Notes: generated by a model from the letters alone, not told the origin. Counted from the first letter of the stretch, positions 16,196 through 24,382 are shown. The stretch: DNA of 33,991 bases from Bacteroidota bacterium (GCA_004292785.1 RDXG01000204.1:1-33991), one strand, 5' to 3'. Translations and numbers: made by a program.

Positions 16196-16999
16196 ATGCT
16201 ATCTTTGTTGCAGGAAAAATTAAAAACCATAGAAAATCCGATGACTTTACAACAACGAATTTTATATAAACTAATTCAATGGCTTTCGCCAACCCCAGAA
16301 AAACTGTCTGTCGGCTCAAAAAATGCTGCTACACGCCATCAATGGATAGAAAAAGCCTTAAAATCATTGCCCTCAGGTTTGCGATTGTTAGACGCAGGTG
16401 CTGGAGCTATGCCCTATAAAAAATATAGCACACATTTACAATATGTTGCTCAAGATTTTGCACAATATGATCCCAAAAAACTTGATTCAGGTTTGCAATT
16501 AACGAATTTTGATTATGGAAAATTAGATATTATTTGCGATATAACCAATATTTCAGAACCTGATTTAAGTTTTGATGCAATTTTGTGTTCTGAAGTCTTA
16601 GAACACCTTCCTGACCCTTTGGCTGCTTTAAAAGAATTTGATAGATTGTTGAAAAAAGGTGGGAAATTAATTTTAACAGCACCTTTTTGTAGTCTTACTC
16701 ATTTTGCTCCTTATCATTACAGCACTGGATTTAGCACTTATTTTTATGAAAAACATTTGCCAAAAGACAAATGGAAAATCATAAATATGGACGCGAATGG
16801 AAATTATTTTGAATATTTAGCCCAAGAATTAAGTCGTTTGCCATCAATGGCAGACAAATATGCAGGATATTCTTTTGAAAGTACGGATTATCAAGCTATG
16901 AAGGCTGTACTTGCAAAATTACAAATGCTGTCTGCAAAAGATGCAGGATCGACAGAAGTTTTGTTGTTTGGATGGCAAGTTATAGCCGAAAAGCTATAG
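16196..16999 (+). CDS. Class I SAM-dependent methyltransferase
   Basis: The 267-residue protein has a Rossmann-type methyltransferase core. Motif I is LRLLDAGAGAMPY (about 62-74), the SAM-binding glycine loop. SFDAILCSEVLEHLPDP (about 124-140) is motif IV with the conserved EVLEH seen in the Methyltransf_11/UbiE-type group. LLKKGGKLILTAPF (about 153-166) is the usual post-motif strand. HYHYSTGF-like aromatics follow. The substrate is unknown. The start is ATG 16196; a second in-frame ATG lies at 16241. It is flanked by decayed sequence on both sides (Sir2 relic, membrane-ORF relic), so it is a survivor in a degrading stretch. Confidence 0.8.
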   Translation: MLSLLQEKLKTIENPMTLQQRILYKLIQWLSPTPEKLSVGSKNAATRHQWIEKALKSLPSGLRLLDAGAGAMPYKKYSTHLQYVAQDFAQYDPKKLDSGLQLTNFDYGKLDIICDITNISEPDLSFDAILCSEVLEHLPDPLAALKEFDRLLKKGGKLILTAPFCSLTHFAPYHYSTGFSTYFYEKHLPKDKWKIINMDANGNYFEYLAQELSRLPSMADKYAGYSFESTDYQAMKAVLAKLQMLSAKDAGSTEVLLFGWQVIAEKL

Positions 17000-17009
17000 A
17001 ATTTTTATG

Positions 17010-17070
17010 CTGTTGTTTGTATGCTCACAAATAAGCACAGGCTGGTTGTTTGTGTGGACACAAACAACAG
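17010..17070. repeat. Nested inverted repeats after the methyltransferase
   Basis: CTGTTGTTTGT (17010-17020) pairs with 17060-17070. Within it, GTTGTTTGTGT (17045-17055) pairs with 17058-17068, so two mutually exclusive hairpins share the right arm. Confidence 0.5.
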
Positions 17071-17131
17071 AGTAAGGATTATCTTGCCATTTTTAGCAAA
17101 CAATTTTATCAAAAAAACATAACTTATTTAG

Positions 17132-17316
17132 AATATTTGGGTATCTTTATTTATAGGATTGTTTGCGCCAATTTTTATGTATGGTCTGCTTTTGTTCGTT
17201 GCTAAAAAATACATAAATGTGCTTTTATTAATATAAGTAATTATAATTATCAAGGAGTTATAGCAGTTTATTTAAGCGGATTAATTGGATATTTTTTGGT
17301 GGTAGAATTATTTTAA
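17132..17316 (+). pseudogene. Possible remnant of a small membrane-protein gene
   Basis: Frame from 17132 reads hydrophobic WVSLFIGLFAPIFMYGLLFV, then AKKYINVLLLI to a stop at 17234. A second frame from 17233 continues SNYNYQGVIAVYLSGLIGYF and VVELF to a stop at 17314. The two hydrophobic parts would join by a single -1 shift. I cannot name the family, and chance hydrophobic reading in AT-rich DNA is possible. The rest of 17000-17366 is hairpins and AT-rich sequence. Confidence 0.3.
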
Positions 17317-17320
17317 AAAC

Positions 17321-17355
17321 AAACCTTACAAGATTTTTAAAACCTTATAAGGTTT
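17321..17355. repeat. AAACCTTA/TAAGGTTT hairpin
   Basis: An 8-bp stem (17321-17328 with 17348-17355), with a second palindrome AAACCTTATAAGGTTT at 17340-17355. Same family as the hairpin after aspS. Lies at the 3' end of the thiolase gene. Confidence 0.5.
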
Positions 17356-17366
17356 AACAATTTTAT

Positions 17367-18545
17367 TTAAACTTTTTCTAAAATAATAGCTGATGCGCCA
17401 CCACCACCATTGCAAATAGCTGCCAAGCCATATTTTCCATTTTTTTGTTGCAAAACGCTACTTAAAGTCGTAACAATTCTCGCACCAGAACAGCCTAGCG
17501 GGTGTCCGAGAGCAACTGCACCGCCATAAATATTTGTACGGCTATTGTCAATGTCCAAAACTTTATTGAAAGCCATTGTAACTACCGCAAAAGCCTCATT
17601 TACCTCAAAATAATCGATTTGAGATTTGTTAAGATTTGCAATTTTTAATGCTTTGGGAGCAGCCAAAGTTGGAGCAGTCGTAAACCATTCTGGTTCGTGT
17701 GCAGCATCCGCAAAAGCTACAATTCGAGCAATCGGAGTCAAGTTTAACTCTTTCATTTTTGCTTCACTCATAATCACCAATGCCGAAGCACCGTCATTAA
17801 TTGTAGAAGCATTTGCCGCAGTAACCGTTCCGTCAGCCGTAAAAACAGCTCTTAAAGAAGGAATTTTGTCAAAATTAACGTTTGTATATTCTTCGTCTTT
17901 GAGAATTTGGATAGGATCGCCTTTTTTTTGAGGCACAGCAACAGGTACAATTTCCGATTTGAAAGCTCCAGAATCTGTTGCAGCAGCTACTTTTTTGTAA
18001 GAATTAATCGCAAATTCGTCTTGTGCTTCTCTGCTAATTTCGTATTTTTTTGCGGTATTATCCGCAGCAACCCCCATCGGAAATTTGTTGTAAACATCAA
18101 ACAAACCATCTACCACCAAACCGTCTAAAATTTGACCATGACCGTATTTATGTCCATAACGAGCTTTTGGCACATAATAAGGAATATTGGTCATGCTTTC
18201 CATGCCGCCTGCCACTACTACATCTGCCTGTCCGAGCATAATGGTTTGTGCAGCAAACATAATGGATTTCATGCCTGAAGCGCAAACTTTATTTACGGTA
18301 GTACAAGGCACAGAATAAGGCAAACCCGCAAAAATAGCCGCTTGACGCGCAGGAGCTTGTCCAACATTTGCAGAAACCACATTTCCCATAAATACTTCTT
18401 CTACGAGTTTGGGATCAAGTCCAATTTTTTCAATAGCACCTTTGATAGCAAAAGTACCTAATTGCGTAGCCGAAAAATCAGCAAAAACGCCTCCAAAACT
18501 TCCGATCGGAGTTCTTACCGCCGATACAATATAAGCCTCTTTCAT
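17367..18545 (-). CDS. Acetyl-CoA C-acetyltransferase (thiolase)
   Basis: The 392-residue protein is a full-length thiolase that condenses two acetyl-CoA, or cleaves 3-ketoacyl-CoA. The start is taken at ATG 18545, where MKEAYIVSAVRTPIGSFGG begins the family's first strand. An in-frame extension up to 18644 is 33 residues of unrelated lysine-rich sequence. The nucleophilic cysteine is in NKVCASGMKS (near 88). The NEAFAV segment (near 316), GHPLGCSGARI (His near 348) and CNGGGGASA (Cys near 378) complete the catalytic set. It could feed PHA synthesis (PhaA role) or fatty-acid oxidation. It is divergent from an SDR/ACAD pair, which supports acyl-CoA metabolism. Confidence 0.93.
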   Translation of the reverse strand: MKEAYIVSAVRTPIGSFGGVFADFSATQLGTFAIKGAIEKIGLDPKLVEEVFMGNVVSANVGQAPARQAAIFAGLPYSVPCTTVNKVCASGMKSIMFAAQTIMLGQADVVVAGGMESMTNIPYYVPKARYGHKYGHGQILDGLVVDGLFDVYNKFPMGVAADNTAKKYEISREAQDEFAINSYKKVAAATDSGAFKSEIVPVAVPQKKGDPIQILKDEEYTNVNFDKIPSLRAVFTADGTVTAANASTINDGASALVIMSEAKMKELNLTPIARIVAFADAAHEPEWFTTAPTLAAPKALKIANLNKSQIDYFEVNEAFAVVTMAFNKVLDIDNSRTNIYGGAVALGHPLGCSGARIVTTLSSVLQQKNGKYGLAAICNGGGGASAIILEKV

Positions 18546-18738
18546 TGTGTAGATTGGTTTAAAAAATATTGGCAATATACATATTTGATTTTTATTTGCA
18601 AGAATTTTTAATTTTTTTTGTGAATATGCCTTGCTTTTAGACAAAAAAGACGCACAAAATTATTTAGCAAATTTTTTTATAAATCTATTTTTATAATGAC
18701 AAAAAAATCTGCTACCTTAGAACTCAAATAAACTACTC

Positions 18739-19500
18739 ATGAAAGAAAAATTTGATTTGACTGGAAAAGTTGCGCTCGTTACGGGTGCAAGCAAAGGAAT
18801 TGGTTTGGCAATGGCAGAAATTTTTGCAGAATCAGGCGCGAAAGTAGTCATCAGTAGCCGAAAACAAGATGTTTTGGACAAAGAAGCCGACATTTTACGC
18901 CAAAAAGGGTATGAAGTTAGCGGAATCGCCTGCCAAGTGGGTCAAACCGAAGCCATGCAACAACTCGTTGATAAAACCATCGAACTTTATGGAGGAATTG
19001 ATATTTTGGTGAATAATGCAGCCACAAATCCTGTTTTTGGGAACATTCTGAAAACCGAAAACGACGCTTTTGACAAAATTATGAACGTAAATGTCAAAGC
19101 ACCTTTCGAACTTGCAAAAATGGTTTTTGCATCTATGAAAAGTCGTGGTGGCGGCTCAATCATTAACATTAGCAGCATTGGTGGGCTTTCGCCTGAAACT
19201 CATTTGGGCATTTATAATGTCAGCAAATCGGCTTTGATTATGCTTACCAAAGTGTTGGCAAAAGAGTTGGGCAGCGCAAATATTCGGGCAAATGTGGTTT
19301 GTCCAGGGCTAATTCAAACCAAATTTAGCGAGGCTTTGTGGTCGAATGAGCAAATTTTAGAGCAATCTTTACAAGATTTGCCCTTAAAACGAATCGGTCA
19401 GGCAGACGATTTGGCAGGAATTGCCTTGTATTTGGCTTCGGAAGCCTCCGCTTATACAACAGGAGCAGTTTTTACGGTTGATGGTGGTTATTTAATTTAA
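18739..19500 (+). CDS. Short-chain dehydrogenase/reductase
   Basis: The 253-residue classical SDR has VTGASKGIGL (14-23) for the dinucleotide, VNNAATNP (about 91-98), ISSIGG (catalytic serine near 145) and YNVSK (catalytic Tyr near 159 and Lys near 163). It ends FTVDGGYLI, the usual SDR closing phrase. The residue after the second beta strand (SSRKQD) suggests NADP preference because of the Ser-Ser-Arg. The substrate is not readable, though 3-hydroxy/3-ketoacyl-CoA or 4-hydroxyacyl substrates are likely from its partner. The acyl-CoA dehydrogenase starts 7 nt after the stop, so the two are an operon. No fully convincing promoter is present upstream. Confidence 0.88.
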   Translation: MKEKFDLTGKVALVTGASKGIGLAMAEIFAESGAKVVISSRKQDVLDKEADILRQKGYEVSGIACQVGQTEAMQQLVDKTIELYGGIDILVNNAATNPVFGNILKTENDAFDKIMNVNVKAPFELAKMVFASMKSRGGGSIINISSIGGLSPETHLGIYNVSKSALIMLTKVLAKELGSANIRANVVCPGLIQTKFSEALWSNEQILEQSLQDLPLKRIGQADDLAGIALYLASEASAYTTGAVFTVDGGYLI

Positions 19501-19507
19501 AATTCCC

Positions 19508-20722
19508 ATGCTAGAACTATTTTCAACAGCACGTTTACAGGCTATTTTGCCCAAAATCAAAGAGTTTATCGAGCAGGAAGTGATTCCGATGGAAAAAATT
19601 GTCATGAAAAAACGCTTTTTTGATGCAGAAAAACAGGAATTGCATGAGCTTAGGCAAAAAGTAAAATCACTAGGTTTTTGGACTCCGCATTTGCCCGAAA
19701 AAGATGGTGGTTTAGGGCTTTCTTTGCTCGAATTTGGGCAATTAAGCGAAATTTTAGGACTTTCTCCGCTAGGGCATTTTGTGTTTAATTGCCAAGCTCC
19801 AGATATTGGAAATACTGAACTTTTACACCAATTTGCTTCCAAAGAATTGCAGGAAAAATATTTGAAACCGTTAATGAATGGCGAAATTCGTTCTTGTTTT
19901 TCGATGACCGAGCCAGAATTTGCAGGTTCAAATCCGACTATGTTAGGCACTACTGCGGTCAAAGATGGCGAAAACTATGTCATTAATGGGCATAAATGGT
20001 TTACTTCTTCGGCAGAAGGAGCAGAATTTGCCGTAGTCATGGCAGTTACAGACCCAACAAACGAAAATCCTTACAAAAAAGCAAGCATGATCATTGTGCC
20101 AACCCAAACGCAAGGTTTCGAGTTGCTTCGAAACATTTCGATTATGGGTGAGGAAGGTTCGGGACACGCCAGCCATGCCGAAGTCCGTTACACAAATTGC
20201 ATTGTTCCCCAAACAAATTTAATTGGCAACGAAGGCGACGGTTTTAAGTTGGCGCAAAGCCGTTTGGGAGCAGGCAGAATCCACCATTGTATGCGTTGGA
20301 TAGGCATTTGTGAACGAATTTTGGATCAAATGTGTGCTTATGTTTCCAAACGCAAAATTTCTGAACATTCTGTTTTGGCAGACAAACAATCGGTTCAACA
20401 CAGCATTGCCGAATGTCGAGCTTCGATTAACGCTGCCCGTTATTCTATTTTGCATACCGCCTACGGAATTGACAAATTAGGTACACAAGCCATGCGAAGC
20501 GATATTTCTAGCATCAAATTTTTTGCTGCGAATGTGTTACAACAAGTTTTAGACAAGGCTTTGCAGGTTCATGGAGCTTTGGGAATGACAGACGACACCA
20601 TTTTGGCGTATCATTTTAGGCACGAAAGAGCCGCTAGAATTTATGACGGAGCAGACGAAGTGCATAAAAGTGTAGTTGCTAGGGATATTTTGGCAAATTA
20701 TGGCGTGAAAGTGAAGATTTAA
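19508..20722 (+). CDS. Acyl-CoA dehydrogenase, ACAD10/11-like
   Basis: The 404-residue flavoprotein has the ACAD layout: N-terminal helical domain, then CFSMTEPEFAGSNP (about 130-143), the beta-domain FAD loop, and a C-terminal helical domain. The catalytic glutamate is expected in IYDGADEVHKSV (Glu near 383). The DGADEVH phrase matches the ACAD10/11 and bacterial LvaC-type branch rather than the YEGTSEIQ of classical medium-chain enzymes. That branch works on 4-hydroxyacyl or 4-phosphoacyl-CoA with a kinase partner, but no kinase is seen in the window. Translationally close to the SDR upstream. A strong terminator follows. Confidence 0.88.
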   Translation: MLELFSTARLQAILPKIKEFIEQEVIPMEKIVMKKRFFDAEKQELHELRQKVKSLGFWTPHLPEKDGGLGLSLLEFGQLSEILGLSPLGHFVFNCQAPDIGNTELLHQFASKELQEKYLKPLMNGEIRSCFSMTEPEFAGSNPTMLGTTAVKDGENYVINGHKWFTSSAEGAEFAVVMAVTDPTNENPYKKASMIIVPTQTQGFELLRNISIMGEEGSGHASHAEVRYTNCIVPQTNLIGNEGDGFKLAQSRLGAGRIHHCMRWIGICERILDQMCAYVSKRKISEHSVLADKQSVQHSIAECRASINAARYSILHTAYGIDKLGTQAMRSDISSIKFFAANVLQQVLDKALQVHGALGMTDDTILAYHFRHERAARIYDGADEVHKSVVARDILANYGVKVKI

Positions 20723-20733
20723 TCAATTAATTT

Positions 20734-20772
20734 TAACAAGGCAAGTTTTTAAAATTTGCCTTGTTAGTTTTT
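20734..20772. terminator. Bidirectional intrinsic terminator
   Basis: TAACAAGGCAA (20734-20744) pairs perfectly with 20756-20766, followed by GTTTTT. Lies between the convergent ACAD and gldN genes. Confidence 0.8.
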
Positions 20773-20784
20773 AATATTTTTATA

Positions 20785-21609
20785 TTAATTTTCCCAAAGG
20801 TCTTGTTCGTAATCAATGATTTGATACAACATTTGTTGCGAAGCAATAACGGCAGCTCTACCTTCTCCATACAAATCCACAATGGCAGCATCTCTTTCAT
20901 TACCATATTTGATCAACATTCCAGAAAACAAACGCAAATCAAAAGCATCAGCCAAATTTCTGTTTTCAGACTCATTTTCAGTATTATACCAAACGGCATC
21001 AGGATTTCCTTTAAACACGTTTTCAATCAATTCTTTGTATGAAAAAGTTCCCAAAGATTTTTCCAAGCCGCCTCTATCCAATTCGGAAGGAATTTTGATC
21101 GTAATTGCTTGAATATCGTGCATCATTCTGGATTTTCTTTTGTCAAAAATCATGTGTTCTTTCATTTCCAACAAATACAAATCTTTTGGAAAATACTCTG
21201 GAATTGGTTTAGGAGCAGGCACTGTGGAATGTTCTTCACTATCCCAATCACCATTGTTAAATACACTCATATCTTCACCCTCACCAACCACTCCAGGAAT
21301 ACTCAAACGTTGCTTAAACTCTTCGAATGGCATACGATCTTTCAAAGAATCATTATAAAAAGGTCTGATAACTCCTGCTTTTACAGCTTCAATGATTATT
21401 TTTGTAATCTCATTATTAGATGCAAAAAAACCACGATTCTGCTTTTCGCGCCCATTTATTCTGAACCATAAAGTTTTTTTATAAAATTGATCGTATTCAT
21501 GAACAGGACGAACCGAGTTTGTGTTATAGCCCGCTACTTCTTGTGCTTGTGCATAAAAAAAAGAAAAAAGAATAACGATTGTGCCGAGTATTTTTTTAGT
21601 AGAGAACAT
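20785..21609 (-). CDS. gldN: Gliding motility/type IX secretion protein GldN
   Basis: The 274-residue secreted protein has a signal peptide (FFYAQAQ cleavage region at about 16-22). It then has the family's conserved opening: SVRPVHEYDQFYKKTLWFRI, GREKQNRGFFASNNEITKII and DRMPFEEFKQRLSIPG. In the middle come FPKDLYLLEMKEHMIFDKRKSRM and HDIQAITIKIPS. The closing RNLADAFDLRLFSGMLIK and YQIIDYEQDLWEN are typical. GldN binds GldK in the periplasmic/outer-membrane ring of the type IX secretion and gliding machine. Normally it follows gldKLM; here it stands alone, flanked by unrelated genes, so it is a displaced or second copy. Confidence 0.88.
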   Translation of the reverse strand: MFSTKKILGTIVILFSFFYAQAQEVAGYNTNSVRPVHEYDQFYKKTLWFRINGREKQNRGFFASNNEITKIIIEAVKAGVIRPFYNDSLKDRMPFEEFKQRLSIPGVVGEGEDMSVFNNGDWDSEEHSTVPAPKPIPEYFPKDLYLLEMKEHMIFDKRKSRMMHDIQAITIKIPSELDRGGLEKSLGTFSYKELIENVFKGNPDAVWYNTENESENRNLADAFDLRLFSGMLIKYGNERDAAIVDLYGEGRAAVIASQQMLYQIIDYEQDLWEN

Positions 21610-21829
21610 AGTTTGTTTGATTTTTTCTAGTCTATGCTTAAAACGTAAAAGTCAAAAAGATATTATAGAGTTTAAAAACCAGATGTATTTTTTATCTTAT
21701 TTTTAAATATTTTTTGATTAGTAATTTCTTTATAAATGATTTATAATCAATATTTTATAAAAAAAAAATGATTTTTTTTTTTATAAATAATAATTTGAAA
21801 TATGTTAAAATTTTGATTTTTTATAATTA

Positions 21830-21872
21830 TTTTTCATCAATAAAATGTTTTTCTGATTCTATTGATGAAAAA
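21830..21872. terminator. Hairpin at the 3' end of the helicase gene
   Basis: TTTTTCATCAATA (21830-21842) pairs perfectly with 21860-21872 over a 17-nt loop. The remaining 21610-21829 is featureless AT-rich sequence with long A and T runs. Confidence 0.5.
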
Positions 21873-21880
21873 TGATTTGC

Positions 21881-23119
21881 TTATCTTTTTTTCTTTTTTT
21901 TACCTTTTTTATATTCATTTTCTTCTTGCTCTTTTAGCAATTTTCGCCAATCGGATTCAGAATCTTCTGAAAAATCTAAGGTATCTTGGTAGGCTTGTTT
22001 GTCAATTTTTAACACGTTGATTTGTCCTCCCAAAAAAGTTTCAATTTCTTTCAAAATAGGCTTTTCTTCTGTGCTACAAAAGGAAACCGCAAAACCTTTT
22101 TGGATTCCTCTGCCCGTTCGCCCAATTCTATGCACATAATTTTCTGCAACTTCGGGCAAATCGTAATTTACCACATAATCCACGTTGTCAATATCAATTC
22201 CTCTGGCACTAATATCGGTTGCGATCAGCATTTTTATTGTGCCGTTTTTAAAATCGGTCATGGCTTTCAACCTGTCTTCTTGTTCTTTGCCGCCGTGCAT
22301 GGTCAAACTTTGAATATTTACTCTGGTCATGGCTGCACTTACCCTTTCGGCGCGAACTTTTGTACGCACAAAAACCAACAATTTACTTTCAGGATTTTCC
22401 GTTACAATTCGTTCCAAAAAAGCGCGTTTGTCGTCGGGTTCAATAAAAGCAACGGAATGGGTGATATTTTTGGAAACAGGATTTTTTGGCGAAATTTGAA
22501 TTCTGATCGCATTTCTGACAATCGAATACGCCAAATCTTTGATATAAGTATTAATTGTAGCCGAAAAAAACAAGGTTTGATGTTTTTTTGGCAAAAACTT
22601 GATCACGTCTTGAATATCAGGATAAAACCCCATATCCAACATTTGATCTGCCTCGTCAAGAATAAGTATATCTACTTTGGTAAGTTTGATGTGTTTTTGG
22701 CTAACCAAATCAAACATACGACCAGGCGTAGCAATCAGCACATCTACACCATTGGCAACGCTTGCAATTTGCGCCGCTTGCTCGACTCCGCCATGCAAAC
22801 AAACAATGTTCAGTTTGGTATGTTGTGCCAATTTTATAAAAACTTCTGCAATTTGGATTGCCAATTCGCGGGTTGGCAACATGACCAAACATTTTATTTC
22901 GCCTGCTTCTTTTTCTTTTTGGCGTTCTTGCAACAAATGTAACACAGGAATTGCAAAAGCAGCCGTTTTTCCTGTGCCTGTTTGTGCAATGGCAAGCACA
23001 TCTTCGCCTCTTAAAATAGACGGAATAGCCTTAAATTGTATGTCTGTAGGGCGTTTAAAACCTAAATCTACCAGACTTTGTTTGATATTTTCAGCGATTG
23101 GATAATCTTCGAATTTCAT
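21881..23119 (-). CDS. DEAD-box ATP-dependent RNA helicase
   Basis: The 412-residue protein carries the full SF2 motif set: a Q motif (FKRPTDIQFKAIP), Walker A AQTGTGKT (45-52), PTRELAIQ, TPGRMFDL, DEADQML (near 157), SAT, the R-rich GGKEQEDRLKAM helix and HRIGRTGRG (near 336). The tail is lysine-rich (KKGKKKKKR), which binds RNA. It resembles RhlE-type helicases in ribosome assembly or cold adaptation. The start must be ATG 23119, since the Q motif follows directly. The -7 element is only 4 nt upstream, so the mRNA may be leaderless. Confidence 0.92.
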   Translation of the reverse strand: MKFEDYPIAENIKQSLVDLGFKRPTDIQFKAIPSILRGEDVLAIAQTGTGKTAAFAIPVLHLLQERQKEKEAGEIKCLVMLPTRELAIQIAEVFIKLAQHTKLNIVCLHGGVEQAAQIASVANGVDVLIATPGRMFDLVSQKHIKLTKVDILILDEADQMLDMGFYPDIQDVIKFLPKKHQTLFFSATINTYIKDLAYSIVRNAIRIQISPKNPVSKNITHSVAFIEPDDKRAFLERIVTENPESKLLVFVRTKVRAERVSAAMTRVNIQSLTMHGGKEQEDRLKAMTDFKNGTIKMLIATDISARGIDIDNVDYVVNYDLPEVAENYVHRIGRTGRGIQKGFAVSFCSTEEKPILKEIETFLGGQINVLKIDKQAYQDTLDFSEDSESDWRKLLKEQEENEYKKGKKKKKR

Positions 23120-23123
23120 GGTG

Positions 23124-23156
23124 CAAAGTTAATTTTTTTTTCAGATTTAATAGCAA
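23124..23156 (-). promoter_or_regulatory. Helicase promoter abutting the start codon
   Basis: On the minus strand: TTG (23156-23154), 22 nt, TAACTTTG (23131-23124). Only 4 nt separate the -7 element from the ATG, which predicts a leaderless transcript. Confidence 0.55.
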
Positions 23157-23162
23157 AAAAGC

Positions 23163-23237
23163 CGAGTTTTGTCAGACATTTGTCGGACAATTTTGATAGA
23201 AAACTACACATTTTTAAGCAATTATCCGACACCTTTT
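23163..23237. repeat. TGTCGGACA repeat, copy A (75 bp)
   Basis: Nearly identical (one mismatch: AAGCA vs AAACA) to 23316-23390. Within it TGTCGGACAATT (23181-23192) is an imperfect inverted match of AATTATCCGACA (23220-23231), so it can fold as a hairpin. Confidence 0.75.
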
Positions 23238-23260
23238 GATTTTCAGTATGTTAAGTTATC

Positions 23261-23278
23261 CACAGACTAAAGTCTGTG
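23261..23278. repeat. CACAGACT/AGTCTGTG palindrome between the repeat copies
   Basis: An 8-bp stem with a 2-nt AA centre, between the two copies of the TGTCGGACA repeat. The whole interval 23120-23417 is repeats and a promoter, with no ORF. Confidence 0.55.
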
Positions 23279-23315
23279 TTACATTTATTTTTTCTGTTTA
23301 CTTCAATACAAAATT

Positions 23316-23390
23316 CGAGTTTTGTCAGACATTTGTCGGACAATTTTGATAGAAAACTACACATTTTTAAACAATTATCCGACACCTTTT
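23316..23390. repeat. TGTCGGACA repeat, copy B (75 bp)
   Basis: Second copy, 153 bp downstream of copy A, differing at one base. Its tail (AGGAGTTTGATAATGATGAT, 23391-23410) continues in the degenerate copy at 16110. Confidence 0.75.
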
Positions 23391-23417
23391 AGGAGTTTGA
23401 TAATGATGATTTATCGC

Positions 23418-24362
23418 TTATTTAATGTTATACACTTGCACCGTTCCCAAAACTTTTTGTTCGTGATCAACGACCACCAAAGTCGAAATTCTGAAATTTA
23501 TCAAAATCTGTTCTGCGTCTGCCAAACTTGTATTTGGGGAAATGGTTTTCGGCGTTCCGCACATCAAATCGGCTACGGTTTTTTGTAAAAAAGTATCGTA
23601 ATCGTTCCAAGCCCTGCGAATGTCTCCATCGGTTACAACTCCTGCTAATTTGTTGTCTTTCAATACTATAGCCAAACCCAAACGAGCTTCTGTAACCTTA
23701 AAAATAAGTTCTTTCATAGAAGTTTCAGGACTTACAAAAGGCAAATGTTCTGTCCGCATCACGTCTTGAACTTTTGTTAAAAGTTTTTTTCCCAAACTTC
23801 CGCCAGGATGAAAAAGTGCAAAATTTTCTTCTTTAAAATCTCGCAATTCCATCAAAGCAACCGCCAAAGCGTCGCCCATTGCCAAAGCTGCGGTTGTGGA
23901 CGAAGTAGGAGCTAATTGCAACGGACAAGCCTCTTCTTCAACAAAAGTATTCAGAAAAAAGTCGGCATTTTTAACCAAAGTAGAATCTTTTTTTCCGCTT
24001 ATGGCAATAAAAATATTTTTGGAACGCTGAATGGCAGGCAAAATTCGGATCAGTTCTTCGGTTTCGCCAGAGTTTGAAATTCCTATAAAAATATCTTCAG
24101 GAGTGATCATTCCCAAATCACCATGAAAAGCCTCTGCGGGGTGCATAAAAAAGCTAGGCGTGCCTGTACTTGCCAAAGTTGCGACAATTTTTTTGCCAAT
24201 CAAACCCGATTTTCCCATGCCACAAACTACTATCCTGCCTTTACAATGCAAGATCGCCAATACTGCTTTTTCAAATTCTTCGGTCAAAAAATTGCTTAAA
24301 TCAGCCACAGAACGAGACTCAACGGCAAAAACTCTGCGAGCAACAGCAAGAATATCTATCAT
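23418..24362 (-). CDS. kdsD: D-arabinose-5-phosphate isomerase (KpsF/GutQ family)
   Basis: The 314-residue protein interconverts ribulose-5-phosphate and arabinose-5-phosphate, the first step to Kdo for lipopolysaccharide. An N-terminal SIS domain (about 30-170) carries GRIVVCGMGKSGLIGKKI, STGTPSFFMHPAEAFHGDLGM and GISNSGETEEL, with the histidines and lysine expected at the active site. Two CBS domains follow (about 205-260 and 265-314; VMRTEHLPFV, GVVTDGDIRRAW, LMCGTPKTI, STLVVVDHEQKVLG). Length is normal. A good promoter lies just upstream and the leader is about 14 nt. Confidence 0.93.
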   Translation of the reverse strand: MIDILAVARRVFAVESRSVADLSNFLTEEFEKAVLAILHCKGRIVVCGMGKSGLIGKKIVATLASTGTPSFFMHPAEAFHGDLGMITPEDIFIGISNSGETEELIRILPAIQRSKNIFIAISGKKDSTLVKNADFFLNTFVEEEACPLQLAPTSSTTAALAMGDALAVALMELRDFKEENFALFHPGGSLGKKLLTKVQDVMRTEHLPFVSPETSMKELIFKVTEARLGLAIVLKDNKLAGVVTDGDIRRAWNDYDTFLQKTVADLMCGTPKTISPNTSLADAEQILINFRISTLVVVDHEQKVLGTVQVYNIK

Positions 24363-24382
24363 TTGGTATTAAATTTAGGAAA

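Noticed and set aside
18546-18644. 33-residue N-terminal extension of the thiolase
   Set aside because: It is lysine-rich and does not resemble thiolases; the normal start MKEAYIVSAV lies inside.
20761-21471. Plus-strand ORFs opposite gldN
   Set aside because: They mirror the gldN frame and have no independent signals.
22022-22942. Long plus-strand ORF of 306 codons antisense to the helicase
   Set aside because: It is a shadow of the DEAD-box gene: its composition is Cys/His/Asn-rich with no family and no start signals.
23163-23390. Repeat pair as a CRISPR array
   Set aside because: Only two copies, 75 bp long, with a 78-bp gap and no cas genes.
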